Shown one piece after another: positions 24,258-36,945 of a DNA stretch of 64,000 bases; within the stretch, counting starts at the first letter, position 1, and the number at the start of each line of letters is the position of its first letter. A model generated the notes under the pieces. The model did no database searches and was not told the DNA's origin. It worked only from the letters and a program-made list of their open reading frames with translations. Source of the DNA: Aralia elata (taxonomy: Eukaryota > Streptophyta > Magnoliopsida > Apiales > Araliaceae); NCBI GenBank assembly GCA_034770075.1, contig CM068382.1:1364001-1428000 (forward strand), given 5' to 3'. The translations under genes and the position numbers were made by a program.

Positions 24258-26762
24258 ATGGGGCAACAGTCGCTGATCTACAGCTTTGTAGCGAGAGGAA
24301 CGGTGATCCTATCAGAATACACTGAATTCACCGGAAATTTCACCAGCATCGCATCTCAGTGCCTTCAAAAACTCCCCTCCACTAACAACAAGTTCACTTA
24401 CAACTGCGATGGTCACACCTTCAACTACCTTGTTGAAGACGGCTTCAGTAACTACTCTCTTTCTCTCTCTAGCCGAATCGATCGTTTGCCTCTGTTCTAG
24501 ATATCATCTTGTTTTGATCTGATCTATTTGTCCTTTTGGCAGTTAGTTTTTGTTTGATTGTTTCAATCCCTAAATTAACTGAGCTTACTAAAGTATTCGA
24601 TTGCTCTAGTTAAAAGTAGAAGTAGTATTGCTTTAGTTTAGTAGCACGATCGAGAAGTAGACCGTAATATATAGTCATTTTATGTTTGTTGCTAGTTTCT
24701 ATTTTTGAAATTTTGAAATCCATGGAGATTGGTCATTCGTTTTTGGTATTAGATCAAATTGGAAGTGGAGAATTGATTTACTTATTAGGGGAAATGATCT
24801 ACTTTCAGCCCCCTTTGTGGTGCATTTTTGATGAATAAGGTTGACTCGTGAAAAAATAAAATTAGGATTATTTGTTGCTTCAGTTAATTGTTCGTGATGA
24901 AGTTGTGGGGATGTCAGATAATGCAACACATGTTGTTTGGAACACCGGGAACTAGCCTCTGATATTTATCAATTACTTAATTTCATTTGGCTGAAGTACT
25001 TGATAATGAAGGTTTAATAATATATCAAGATGTGTCAAATAAATAGGAGATTTCTCTTATGCAACAGTTTTAACTTCGATGTTAGTATATGAAGACAAAT
25101 TTCAGTCTCAGCCTCTTGTATATTGTGATTTCAGAAGTTGAAGCAGACACTTTTTAAATATTTTCACGACAAACTTCCTTGGCTACTTGTAAATTAATTT
25201 GCTCGTTTTGGCCCTACCGATCAATTTGAAAAGCTTTTTGTATTTGACATGATTCATCAATCCCATTCGCTTTAAATCACATTATGTCATTGTTGAACTC
25301 CTTGCACTGATAGGTACTTAGGCATATTCTTATTTTTGTTTTCTATTACAATTAGTTACGGAAAAGCCCGGGATATTTTAAAACTTTTGACCTTTTCTTT
25401 GAAACTGTACAAGTTGGTAAAAACATCCGTTATTAAATAGAAAAGGAGAGATAGAAACAAGTAAAGAGACCTTTATAATGACAAGGTAACGTTAAGTGCT
25501 TAGTTTATTGATGCTGTTGCTTATATATTGTGCTTTTGAGTAACTGATATGAATTTTTGGTTATTCATTCATTTACTTACCTTGTTGCGCTAACTTCATC
25601 TGATGTATGATGCAGCATATTGTGTTGTCGCTGTTGAATCTGCTGGCAGACAGGTGCCAATGGCATTTCTTGAAAGAATCAGGGAGGACTTCACCAAGAG
25701 ATATGGTGGGGGCAAAGCTGCAACAGCAGTTGCTAATAGTCTCAACAAAGAGTTTGGGTAATTTACCTCTGCATTCTGGCTGGTATTTCTTGTTTGTAGT
25801 TTTTTGAGGTAACCTGTTGAAGATATGTTCTTTAATATAGGCCCAAACAGAAGGAGCAGATGCAATATTGTGTAGATCATCCAGAGGAGATCAGTAAGCT
25901 TGCGAAGGTGAAGGCCCAGGTTACAGAGGTCAAAGGGGTGATGATGGAAAATATTGAGAAGGTAAGGCATCATAACTACCGTAGTTGGTTGGTTAAATAT
26001 TTGGCATAGGCCAAGTGATTTTATATGCAGTCATTGAGTCTTTAGAACCTTGAAAACGGAAACTCCGTGCATGGATTCTTATTATTTTCTGATTTTGTAG
26101 GTTCTTGATCGTGGAGAGAAGATTGAGCTACTAGTGGATAAAACTGAGAATCTTCGTTCTCAGGTCAGTGATTGGACAACCATATTTCTCTTTATTAGAG
26201 TATGGTGAGCGGCAGACTTGCCATGCCATTAAACCAAATGAAAACAAATACAAAAAGAAACTTGAAAGTAAAAAGATCTTTGTTGAAACATTCTTAATCC
26301 AAGTGGATTTTTATTGCTTTTCAATCCCTAAAGAAAAAGGGTTGTGTCCAATTACTGTTTAATAGCCAATCAATGAAGGTTTCTAGGTTAACAAATTTAT
26401 TGGGGGTACATTTCCTTCAACAGGCAACATAGTAACTGTCTTATACCCTTATTTAGTGTTTTTCTCTTTTTGTTTGCTTCCACAGGATTCCTGGTGCTGT
26501 GTATTTGCCTTGTATTCCTTTATGCCACTTAATTATTTTCAAACATTATCGTGTTACCCTCTGTTGTGCTTATGATAATGTGCACTGAATATGAATGACA
26601 ACCTTTTTGCAGGCTCAAGATTTCAGGACACAAGGAACCAAGATGAGGAGGAAGATGTGGTTGCAGAATATGAAGATAAAGCTGATAGTTCTTGGGATTA
26701 TTATTGCTCTAATTCTGATCATAGTCCTCTCAGTTTGTGGTGGCTTCAACTGTTCGAAGTGA
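24258..26762 (+). CDS. VAMP72: VAMP72-family R-SNARE (VAMP721/722-like)
   Basis: Five exons: 24258-24447, 25616-25757, 25841-25961, 26101-26163, 26613-26762, all GT..AG and phase-consistent, giving 221 aa, the usual length for VAMP721/722. Residues 1 to about 120 form a longin domain (MGQQSLIYSFVARGTVIL at the start, then NKFTYNCDGHTFNYLVEDGF). Residues ~125-190 are the R-SNARE coiled coil, with the zero-layer arginine in VLDRGEKIELLVDKTENL. After a basic stretch (MRRKMWLQNMKIK) a hydrophobic tail anchor (LIVLGIIIALILIIVLSVC) ends in a short lumenal GGFNCSK. The family drives fusion of secretory vesicles with the plasma membrane and growing cell plate by pairing with SYP1-type syntaxins. Which VAMP72 paralogue this is cannot be decided here. 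Confidence 0.95.
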
Positions 26763-27786
26763 ATGTGTTCTTTATGCGCTTGATTAGTGGTCATACTCGT
26801 TTAGTTAAAAACTCGTGCTACTTTATTGTTCCAGATATCTCTTTGGTGTTTGTTTACCATGATCTTTTGGTGGCACGTTTTCTCCTTATGCTATAGTTTA
26901 TATTGTGAGACGATGTGTAATTTGAATTCTGATTTATTTTTTCTTTCATTTTTTTTCTATATACTAGGAAACAAATTTAGCTTCCTTGATGTGGTACTCC
27001 CATCTTCCTTTTTGTGTCCTTTCCTTTTTCCCTTTTTATGTCCTTTTCTTTAATACTTCATTTGCAGAATCTTTGCCCTTTCATGTTATATTTTAAACCT
27101 TTTTTTCTTTCTTGTAATGCTAAGAGCTATTGTTTATTAAGTAATACTCTCTCTCTGTTCTTAGGTTTGATTTTAGTTAATTTATGAAATCTTAAAATTT
27201 TATTTGTGATGTAATTTGATAAATTGTATGGATAAGATCCTCGTGTATCGTGATGAATTGATTTTTTTTAAAATAACAATTTTGTAGTTGGTAACATTTC
27301 TTTTATCAGAATAAAAAAAATTCGGCTTTCACAAATTGACTAATAAAAAAGGTCAGATGTATCTTGGAAACAATGTTTCTCAGTAGCACCCTTTATAAAA
27401 AGTAGCTTGATAAACATGTATAATGTGTGCTTCCTAATAATCTTATATTTGTGATACATTGAACTAAAATTCGTTGAACGCTTTGGCCTTGAAAGACTTG
27501 CGTATGAAACTTTGAAACACTACCTTTGGTCAAAAACTCAAATCAATATTTCGTCCTGTTGAAGTACCCAAAAAATGATTGTTACCCGTGACAAACTCTC
27601 AAAAAGATTTTTAAAAATGTAATGCTACGATGATAAAAGATGATTATAAAAAAGTGGATATAAAATAATATGTCAGATTATAATTAATTAATGTAAAATA
27701 ATACATGGGTAGATCTAATATTTATACCCAATTATAACTATAGACATCATTTGTATCCTCTTTGCATACCCAATTTTCTTTCCATA
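26763..27786. other. VAMP72 3' UTR and spacer
   Basis: The first ~300 bp after the stop are T-rich and likely the 3' untranslated region. The remainder is AT-rich with no gene that I can support. Confidence 0.5.
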
Positions 27787-28513
27787 GTTGTTAAAATCTC
27801 GATCCCGATCGTAGGATCGCAATCCATGGAAGAAAAACGATTCAGATCAGAGTAAGATCGCACATATGCATAGGATCGCATACAATTATAGGATCGTAGG
27901 ATTAGTGTGGGATCGTACGATCCTATCAAAGTGAACTAAAAATAAGTATTTTTTTTTTTTAAACTTATACAAGTAACTCAACTAAATTAAAAACTTTTAA
28001 ACTTCTAATTTCTAAAACTTTAAAGCCCAAATACAACTCTAAACTTTTAATCAATATGTATAAACTATGGATGAAATGCATTTGATCTTTGAATATTGCT
28101 ACTACTAGGTACTTCTTTCAATAGTTCAATAAGTTTATAGTACATAATTGGTGTTCAAGTTGATTGATTGATACTTATCACTTAGTATATGTGAAATAAG
28201 TAATTAATTTTTACAAAGTATTGAGTTAATTAATGATATATTTGTAAATGTAATAAAAACTCTATTTTATGTAAAAGTTATCATTGAATTCTACTAAGAG
28301 AATTTATATTTTAATCTTCTCTAACAATTTAAAAATAAAATGATACAAATATAAAATATCATTATAGTAAGTGTTACGTATTGAAACTATATTTTCATAT
28401 TAAAATAATTTATATTTATTTTTTTTATAGAATCTTATGATTTTACTATCTGATTTTACGATTTGATCCTGCACATCCCAAACAATCCTGTATGGGATCT
28501 CAATTTTAACAAC
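27787..28513. mobile_element. Non-autonomous TIR DNA transposon
   Basis: The left end gttgttaaaatctcgatccc is mirrored by the right end, which reads gggatctcaattttaacaac. The left ~130 bp contain repeated GATCG/GGATCGTA motifs and the right arm has related TTTGATCC and GGGATCT motifs. The interior is AT-rich and non-coding. I did not find a matching target duplication, and the superfamily is unassigned. Confidence 0.55.
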
Positions 28514-28606
28514 CTTGCTTCTTTCACCAAAACATTATTCAGATCCTGTACATCCCAAACAAATCCCAATTTTAACAACCTTGCTTCTTTCACCAAAACA
28601 TTATTG
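28464..28606. repeat. Tandem duplication of transposon end plus flank
   Basis: The segment gatcctgcacatcccaaaca through caccaaaacattatt (28464-28539) recurs at 28542-28606. The second copy lacks about 12 bp. The unit spans the right terminus of the adjacent element and its flank. Confidence 0.8.
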
Positions 28607-28815
28607 TTTTTAAAAGTAAAATCGTCTGGATTTGTATAAAGAGAGGTCTACAACACCTATTTCTTCATATAACTAGTAAAAATTCACGTCAGTTGCACAT
28701 ACAAAGTGCAGGTGGGACAAGCATGTAAACGATAAGGTAAGACATTATGATAATAAAAAATTTGAGATTTTAAAAATTAATATTAAAAAAACATTGATAA
28801 GTTTAGGTGTGACCT

Positions 28816-29219
28816 AGGGGATGTTTTATAAAACTGAGTGTAATAATTCTGAATGTTTAAATAATCTGAATGAAACAAAATTCTAGATACTAAATGAAAA
28901 AAATTATTTGATAATTGACTGAAACATCTAAATAACAAATTTTTATTATTTTATCCCTCTGAAAAAATTCAAAATTATTGTAAATTTATTTAAAATTACT
29001 TAATATAATAGTTAATATTATATAAAAAAAATTAAATATAAAATACTTCATTCAGCAGTCATTCAGCCCATTCAACAAAAAAAAAAAATTACATTTTGCC
29101 ATTTAGCCCAAAAATCTGACCGATTCAGCCATTCAGACAATTTTTATTCAAAACAAACGCACTGAATGGCTGACCAATTCAGCCATTCAGCTTCATTAAG
29201 CTCTAAACAAACATCCCCT
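28816..29219. mobile_element. Non-autonomous TIR element, short member of a family
   Basis: The ends are aggggatgttt and aaacatcccct, and the right subterminal region repeats CCATTCAG/GAATGGCTGA motifs. It is 404 bp and non-coding. The same subterminal motifs (GAATGGCTGA, CATTCAG) and ends are found in the larger element at 53095-54160. A hAT-like affiliation is likely from the style of the ends, but no clear target duplication was found. Confidence 0.6.
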
Positions 29220-29613
29220 AGTCAAGCTCTAATATGTGTTTAATAAAATTAGAGAATGTAATTAGGATTTCCTTTGAAATTGCAATATCCTCAGCGGTTT
29301 TACTTTCTATAAACAAGAAGTCTAATATTTTTGACAGTCCACCACAAATCAACAAACAAACAAACAAAAGAAGGTTTAACAACCATTGAAGAATTTCACA
29401 AAACCACTCTTTTTTTTCTTCACATGGAACTTTGTCCATCTGACAAGAAAGAACCTACATAGATGATTAAAAACACTCACAAGTTATAGCAAAGAAATGT
29501 GGGGCAATTGAAATAATTTATTCAGCTCTTGCACTAACCATGTGGTGGTGCAATCAAGGAAATTGAAGAGTGTGTATTGTAGTTCTCAGAATGTAAAAAC
29601 TGAACTCGGCAAT

Positions 29614-32327
29614 TTAGCCATTGATTTCCATGTTGTCAATCAGCCTGACCTTTCCAAACCACGCAGCAATGCAGAACACAACTGGACTCTTTATTTCTTC
29701 CACTGGTTCTAAACTTTCTTGGTCTACAATCTGCTAGCAAAAATGATGAAAGACGAGTCGAGTACATTAAAATCTTTTATTCTTTGAAGTGTTGTACTAT
29801 TTTTCCTGAATAAAATCAGAAGAAATGCCATGGAAGAAAACGATTCACACCAGGTATTTTTGTTAATGCACTAACATTGCTAGCATGAGATGAAGCTACA
29901 GTCCTTGCCTACTTAATAAAAACACAATTACTGTAAGCCTGTAACCATGGGAAACCCTCATCAATTGAAAATGACTTTCAGTATCTGGATTCAAGTGAGT
30001 GTTTCTTCCTTTCAAAAGTTCTAGCTTTGGATATTAAAAGCCCTTTATAACTTCCCATATTGGAAAAGTGCAACAGTAAGTCAAATTTGATGAATATGGT
30101 AAATAATGCGATGCTTTGGTAATCTCAATGAAATTTACAGGAGTCTACTGCAGAGCAAGAATGTTAGCGAGAAGACGCAACATCTGTAATGCTAAAAGTT
30201 CATGGAGGAAAATCACAATGCCATGTTCCCACAGGGGTTTAGGCTGAGGAAGCAACACTCCCTGCTTGCTCGATGAAACCAGCATTCGAAATTTTATATT
30301 CTTCAAAGGATATTGCATCAAAACATTATATCATTAAGTTTAGGAGTTATTCCAATAATAAATTCAGACATGATTTTTTAGTCAAATACCAATCAGTTCA
30401 AAACAAATACAAAAAGCTGAACAATGTTCCATGTCTCACCTCAGCATAATCAATTCTTCCACCAGCTCCTTGTACAGATTCAATGACTGAATTTATCAAC
30501 TCTCGGCTCTTAATATCACCCTTCTCTGCAGCAGATTTAGCTTTTGACAGTGACTGATTAATTGATAAGGCCTGCAAGACGTATGAAGAAGACATTCGAA
30601 TTGTTGTAGAAGGAAATACGAAGGTAATAAGTAAAAGGAGATTTTCTGGGAGCACAAATAAGCTATCACAGTGTATAAATGACCAAGTGTAGAGAACGTA
30701 TCCACAGTAGATGGTAGGAATTATATTAAAACAATAAGGTTTGAGGATGCCAATGCAAACAAAGAGAAAACTGAAAATTCAAAATTTGATCATATATAAG
30801 GCAAAGTTTTTGCAGCACAATGGTAATAGACATTCCGGGATGACATTTGTTAGGGAGATACGAATTTTAGATTTGATTATCATTTCTATCCTTCAAAATA
30901 GTTCCAATTAAATGCCTCTACTAGTTTCATGTGCCTCAAGTCATAAGTAAAGGAATAATGAGTAAAATTCACAATGACAATGACAATGACAATGACAATA
31001 AATTAATTAGTAGGAAGGAACCTTATCCCTCTCTGCAGGTGAGAGGTGTACATTGCGGGAGCTCATTGCAAGCCCATCATCTTCTCGCATTATGTCAGAA
31101 CCAATTACTCTTATGGAAAAATCAAGATCTCGGACCTAAAAGAGGATCAATTGGATAAATAATTAACAATGTATTGCACTGAAAACAAACGAGAATAAAA
31201 GTAACAGAGATTTTCATACTTTAGCTCTTACCCAATGCTGAAGAACAATCTCAGTTTCAAATACATATAAAAATTGACTTGACATCCAATTTTGATTAAG
31301 CTCTTGTGGAAACCAAACCAACTCATTGATTAAAATTGCAGAAACCAACTAATCCAAGTCCAGTTTCAGCTTTGCTTTATTGAATTGTTTTAGGTTATGC
31401 GGATGATACTAAAGAGGTGTAATATAATTTGTGCATAAAATATATATGGACACAACTTCAACAAAAAAAGAGAAACTGATTGAATTACATTCTGCACCCT
31501 GCTCTGGTTCATTTGCATCAAAATCACAATCCAATTGGAAAGTCAAAATTTACAATTCAAAAAAAAAAAACATAAAAGGAACATACTTTATCACCAATTA
31601 CTATTATCTATATAGCCTTTGATTGATATTTGTACACTGTCTACACAATTCACATTTAAATTCAGATGCACCTACCCAACCACATTATAAAAACACATAA
31701 ATCAACTGAACATCTAATAATCTGATTCTTATAAGAACTCACCATTCGCCTAATAATTCGCCACTGCTGATAATCCTTCTTGCCAAAAACTGCAACATCT
31801 GGTTCGACTATGTTAAACAACTTGGTGACAATAGTGGCAACCCCTCTAAAGAAAACAGGCCTACTCTTCCCACACAAACCCTTTTCCAAACTTTCAACTC
31901 TAACCCAAGTTTCATGCCCCAATCCTCTCTCTTCCAGACAAGACACAACTTTTCCCTCTTTCTCTCTCCTAATTTCTCTCTTTACCCCATCCCCAATACT
32001 AGTAGTCCCATAGTCATACAAGTTGTGGGGGTGAAAAACAACATCAACGCCACCAGGAACGGACATGAGCTTCTTGATATCACCATGGAAATCAGATGGG
32101 TATGTGGAAAGATCCTCACTTGGAGAGAACTGACCTGGGTTTACATAGATTGAGACCACCGTGACTTGGGTGTGCTTATGGGCTTCTCTGAGAAGAGAGA
32201 GATGCCCTTCATGGAGGTAACCCATGGTGGGGACTAACCCAATAGTCTTGCCTTGGGCCCTCATGGACCTTGACCATTGCCTCATCTGGTTCTTATCTGT
32301 GATGATCTCTGGTTCTTTAACTGCCAT
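29614..32327 (-). CDS. PANC: Pantothenate synthetase (pantoate--beta-alanine ligase)
   Basis: Four exons in transcript order: 32327-31743, 31135-31022, 30571-30440, 29730-29614, giving 315 aa (316 if the alternative acceptor 3 nt upstream is used). The enzyme joins pantoate and beta-alanine using ATP to form pantothenate (vitamin B5), via pantoyl-adenylate. Visible motifs: the HIGH-like nucleotide site PTMGYLHEGH at 33-42, SIYVNPGQF in the pantoate region, VFGKKDYQQ ending near 188, and DGLAMSSRN at 215-223 (KMSKS-like). The C-terminus reads VVFCIAAWFGKVRLIDN. Length and motif order match plant PANC, which is cytosolic, and no transit peptide is evident. The last exon has a TAG-CAG tandem acceptor. 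A (CAATGA)n repeat lies in intron 2. Confidence 0.95.
30971..30999. repeat. Hexanucleotide ACAATG repeat in a PANC intron
   Basis: About five tandem ACAATG units in the PANC intron between exons 2 and 3, close to the exon 2 donor. Confidence 0.85.
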
Positions 32328-33206
32328 TTCAAAATCGAAGTGTTAGGGTTGGGGCTTTTGTGCTTTGATGTTAGTAGCCAAATTTAACAAAAATGGTATC
32401 TTGGTATCCTCAGAATGATCTTAATTGGCAATTGTCCCAAAATGGAAGGTGTGTACTTCGAATGGGTAAAGAATTGACAATTTTTTAGGAATCGTGAGTA
32501 AAACAAAATAACCACCCCTCACCCACTCAGCACAAACCTAACAACCCCTCACCCACTCAGCTTCCCAATCCGGTCGTTGTACCTGGCACACACATTTGTA
32601 TGCTCACATTTTTTTAAATTTTTTTTAAAGTAATTGAAATAATTTGAAAATTGTTAGATAATTAAAAGAAATTTAGAGTGGTCTAATAAATAATTAGCAT
32701 GTTTTGTTAAAATCAATTAATGAGATTGAGAATGAAGTGGACACTAATTTGAGTCAATCTTTAGCACATTCTTATTTGCACTACAATTAGTATTTATATA
32801 GAAGATAAAATTATTTTTTATAGATGTAATTGTTTGTTTGGGTGTAGTTATTTGCACTGCAATGAGTATTTTCAAAGGGGGGAAGTTTCATTTATTTTCA
32901 TAGATGTGATTGTATAATTAGGTGAAGTTTACTTTTTTTAAGAGTTTGTTTTAGATTATACATAAATAAATATATCCATGTTGTAAAAAATGACGAACAA
33001 TAACAATGTAACAATGTAGATATCATTTAAACTTAGTATCAATGAAGTCTTAGTTAAGATTAAGATGTACTGATCTTTAGATATCATATTTGATTCTTAA
33101 CCTTATGCGAGCGTATTTTTCTCGCTATGTAAAATTTGTTTCAACATACAAATTTCCACCCAAAAAGATCAATAAAAAAAATGGAAATTTGTGCTATGTA
33201 AATTAA
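32328..33206. other. PANC 5' flank and spacer
   Basis: Contains the presumed PANC promoter (minus strand) and a short tandem of a cccctcacccactcagc-type unit at about 32514-32565. The rest is AT-rich with no gene seen. Confidence 0.5.
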
Positions 33207-33275
33207 GAGCATCTCCATCAGCACAATTCTAGACTATATTTTATCTTCCCTCTCTAACAGTTGGACTAAATATAG

Positions 33276-34920
33276 TGTAACACCCCATTCCGAAAAATAG
33301 GAATGGAGGTCACGTGCAAAGCACAACAGAAATATAAATTAATACCAAAGTTATAAACCGCAAAAGATTAGTCTAACGAGATAATAATAACTGCTCAACC
33401 GGCTCAAAATACATACTGTTTAATACAACCTAATTCTTAATAAAGGTTCAATACATCTCTAAACAAAGATCCAAACATCAAAACATAACCATCTAGGTGA
33501 GAAGCTCTCATCACACTTGCCCATGATCCCCTTGAGTACCTGCCGGAAGAAAAACACAGCATGAGCCAAATGCCCAGTACGGATATAGAGAACAGAATTA
33601 TGAACTGAACTGAATAACAAAAATCAAAACTAAACTGAACTACGTTGTATCACAATAACTTAATAGTCTGAAAAAAGAATGACAAGGTGTTATTTCATAC
33701 TGAGCTCAAAAGTATAGCTTGCCACACAGACAAGTCAAATAATGTCATCATAGACAAATCACACATTGGACTGCAGATCCAAATGCATGCAAAATCGGAA
33801 AGGGTGTTTGACACAACATCACCAATCCGCAGAACAGAACAGAAAACTAGGGCCGACCCATACGCCTCTTACAACAAATCACCAAATAGCCAACTCCTAT
33901 CAGAGCACAAATCAGAGACGCCGTGGACTAATCACACTGCCACGGAAAGTGTCATGTCTCTCGTGCCAAGACGACATGCCTGTGGTACCCCCACAGGTGG
34001 TTATAGCTCAAGTATACCCTACAGTATATTCTAACAGAAATATGATGTCACAACACATGTGACATAATACCAACAAAAGGATTCTATATGTACATGTTGA
34101 ACCAGATCAAATCATAATCATAATGTCTCAAAAAGAAGGTAACATGTACCGCTCTACAAATATCAAAATAAACATTAGACATGATAATCCAACTCAAAGA
34201 GTACAAATACGAGTTATGGGTATCAATTCCAAAATGAAACTATTAAATGAATTTCACAAGAAACAATTATGTGAAATAATAACGGAATTCGAAACGCAGA
34301 ACAAAACGAATTAATTAAATTTCACAAGAGTATTGCTGAAGGAGTACGGAATCCGTACCTGGAGTACGTAATGCAATACCCACAATTACAGATGCAATTG
34401 GGTTAAACTCGCTCAATATAATCTATTCACAAAAATAATACATTTTATTAAATACTATAATATTAGTATTAATAGTTTTTTATGCATATATTGAACCCTC
34501 CATATTATTAATTAAATTAATAAATTAAAGAGAACATTTTCTTATAATTGAGAATACCTAATATTTATCCAAAATAATACCAAAATATTAACTAACAAAC
34601 TAACTAAAATATACTAAATTAAAATTATAAAATAATAATACAGAAAATTAAATAAAATTAATACACAAGAAAGAAAGAAAAAGAACATACCCGAAATTAT
34701 GAAGTTCGCAGTTTGCCTACGCCCCCAATACTGAAAAATTTTTTTACTAAGGAGGTCCTTACCAAAAAGGACTTCACACAAAAAGGTTTTCTCAAAATAA
34801 GAAAAATCCTTATTGTTCATAGTTTAAAACAAAGGTTAATCATATATTTATAGGTAAAAGAAAGGGGAGGGGCTTTAGTAGTTGGGCAATGTGGGACTTA
34901 AACAAGGCATGAGTATTACA
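33276..34920 (-). repeat. 3' LTR (left on the + strand)
   Basis: 1645 bp, nearly identical to 39879-41514. On the + strand it starts tgtaacaccccattcc and ends gagtattaca, so in element orientation it begins TGTAATACTC and ends GTGTTACA. Confidence 0.95.
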
Positions 34921-34939
34921 TTACTTCCCCCTTAAAAAG
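34921..34939 (-). other. Polypurine tract of the retrotransposon
   Basis: Next to the 3' LTR the minus strand reads TTTTTAAGGGGGAAGTAA, the expected purine-rich primer site for plus-strand DNA synthesis. Confidence 0.75.
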
Positions 34940-34982
34940 ATTCCGTCCCCGGAATCAAAAGAAAAAGAACATGGCCTAACTA

Positions 34983-35853
34983 TCAAAAAGATGCGGATAC
35001 TCCGCCCGGATAGACTCCTCCATTTCCCAAGTTTGCCTCTCGTTCCGAATGATTTTTCCACAAAACTTTAACAAACGAAATTGTTTTCCTCCTCATAATC
35101 CGCTCTTGACGATCTAAAATTTTCTCGGCTTGTTCCTCACAAGTAAGATCCTTCCGAATCTTATCGAACGGATATTGTACCACATGCAACGGATTGATAA
35201 TGATAGCTTCTCAGCACCGACACATGGAAACACATTATGCACATGAGCTAATTGTGGAGGCAGAGCTAACCGATATGCAACTTCGCCGACCCTTTCTAGA
35301 ATCTCCAATGGCCCAATATAACGCGGACTGAGTTTACCTTTCAAACCAAATCGTCGAATACCCTTCCAAGGAGAAACCGTCAAAAATACATGTTCACCAA
35401 GTTTGAACTCTAAAGTCCTTCTGTGCTTATCAGCATAACTCTTTTGTCGAGATCGAGCAAGCCTCAATTTCTCCTTAGCCACAGCTACTTTCTTCGTAGT
35501 GATTTGAACTAACTCAGGCCCTTCTATAGCTTTCTCGCCCAACTTCATCCCAACAAGTTGGTGTTCGAACACTTCCTACCATACAATGCCTCAAACGGAG
35601 CCATATCAATACTTGCATGCCAACTATTGTTATAAGCAAACTCAACAAGGCTCAAGTAATCATCCCAATTACCCGACCATTCTAATGCGCAAGACCTTAA
35701 CATATCCTCTAAAGTCTGGATAGTCCTCTCAGATTGCCCATCAGTTTGTGGATGGAAAGAAGTACTGTATTTTAGTCGAGTGCCCCAAGCTCGTTGAAAC
35801 CCTTTCCAGAATCGTGAAGTGAACCGTGGGTCTCGATCTGAAACAATTGACAC
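34983..35853 (-). pseudogene. Integrase C-terminal part and chromodomain-like tail
   Basis: Several overlapping frames carry the rest of the integrase core (SDRDPRFTS, HPQTDGQSERT), the post-core region (SPRYIGPLEI, LPPQLAHVHNVF) and a chromodomain-like end. The frame changes near 35545-35572 and near 35114-35189, and stops separate this part from the upstream integrase region around 35855-35868. The breaks may be real decay or single-base errors. Confidence 0.75.
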
Positions 35854-35868
35854 TGGAGTTCGTGAAGT

Positions 35869-36852
35869 CTAAACAACCTCCTGTTGAAAGATTTGTGCTA
35901 ACTTATCTACAGAATAACCCTCCTGGATAGCTAAGAAGTGAGCTGATTTGGTCAATCGATCTACTACAACCCAAATAGCATCATTCTTCTTGAAAGTTTT
36001 TGTAACCCAGTCACAAAATTCCATTGTAATATCCTCCCACTTCCAAACAGGAATATCTAATTGTTGCAGTAATCCACTAGCACGTTGATGCTCAATTTTC
36101 ACTTGCTGACAAGTAAGACACCTTCCCACATATTCAGCCACATCTCGCTTCATCCCATTCCACCAAAAATTCTTCTTTAAATCCCTATACATCTTCGTAG
36201 AACCCGGATGAATAGAAAATGGTGAACTATGAGCCTCAGCCAATACTGCCTCCCGAATAGTTGGATCCGACGGCACACATAACCGCTTACCCAACCAAAT
36301 CACGTAATGGTCATCAATACGAAACTCATGCTGCTTTCCCCCCTCCAAATTTTGCGCTATAGCCCATAACTCGCCATCTTTTTTCTGAGCTTCCTTAACC
36401 TTCGAGATAAGAGAGGGCTCCACTCTCATACCTGCTAAAAGTCCATCTGCACCTTGTACATACAACTCCAACTCCAACCGTTCCATATCTGAAATAAGTT
36501 GTGGTTGTGTAATAAGGGCTGCTACACTCCCTGAACTCTTTCGGCTAAGTGCATCTGCAACTACATTCGCCTTCCCGGGGTGATATTGAATTCTAGCATC
36601 ATAATCTTTGAGAAGCTCCAACCAACGCCTTTGCCTCATATTGAGCTCCTTCTGAGTGAAGATGTACTTAAGACTTTTGTGATCGGTGAAGATATCACAA
36701 GTCTCGCCATACAAATAGTGCCTCCAAATTTTCAAAGCAAAGATTACTGCTGCCAACTCCAAATCATGAGTGGGGTAGTTCACCTCATAAGGTTTAAGTT
36801 GTCTAGAAGCATAAGCAATCACCTTACCGTGTTGCATCAAAACACATCCCAA
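35869..36852 (-). pseudogene. RNase H and integrase N-terminal part of the polyprotein
   Basis: A 327-codon open stretch. It begins within RNase H (HGKVIAYASRQLKPYE, FTDHKSLKYIF, KANVVADALSRK) and passes into the integrase zinc-binding region (IHPGSTKMYRDL, CLTCQQVK) and the start of the catalytic core (WVVVDRLTKSAHFL). It is separated by a frame break from the reverse transcriptase frame upstream and from the rest of the integrase downstream. Confidence 0.85.
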
Positions 36853-36945
36853 ACCTTCTTAGAAGCATCACTATAAATTTGGTAACCTCCTATCCCTGAT
36901 GGCAATGTAAGTATTGGAGCTGTCACAAGCCGTTTCTTCAACTCC

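Noticed and set aside
31780..32153. Two plus-strand frames opposite PANC exon 1
   Set aside because: They overlap a strongly supported PANC exon on the other strand and show no independent features.
33687..34062. Repeated open frames of about 100 codons in the left LTR, also seen at 40365-40661 in the right LTR
   Set aside because: Both lie within the LTRs on the strand opposite the element, and they recur only because the LTRs are copies.
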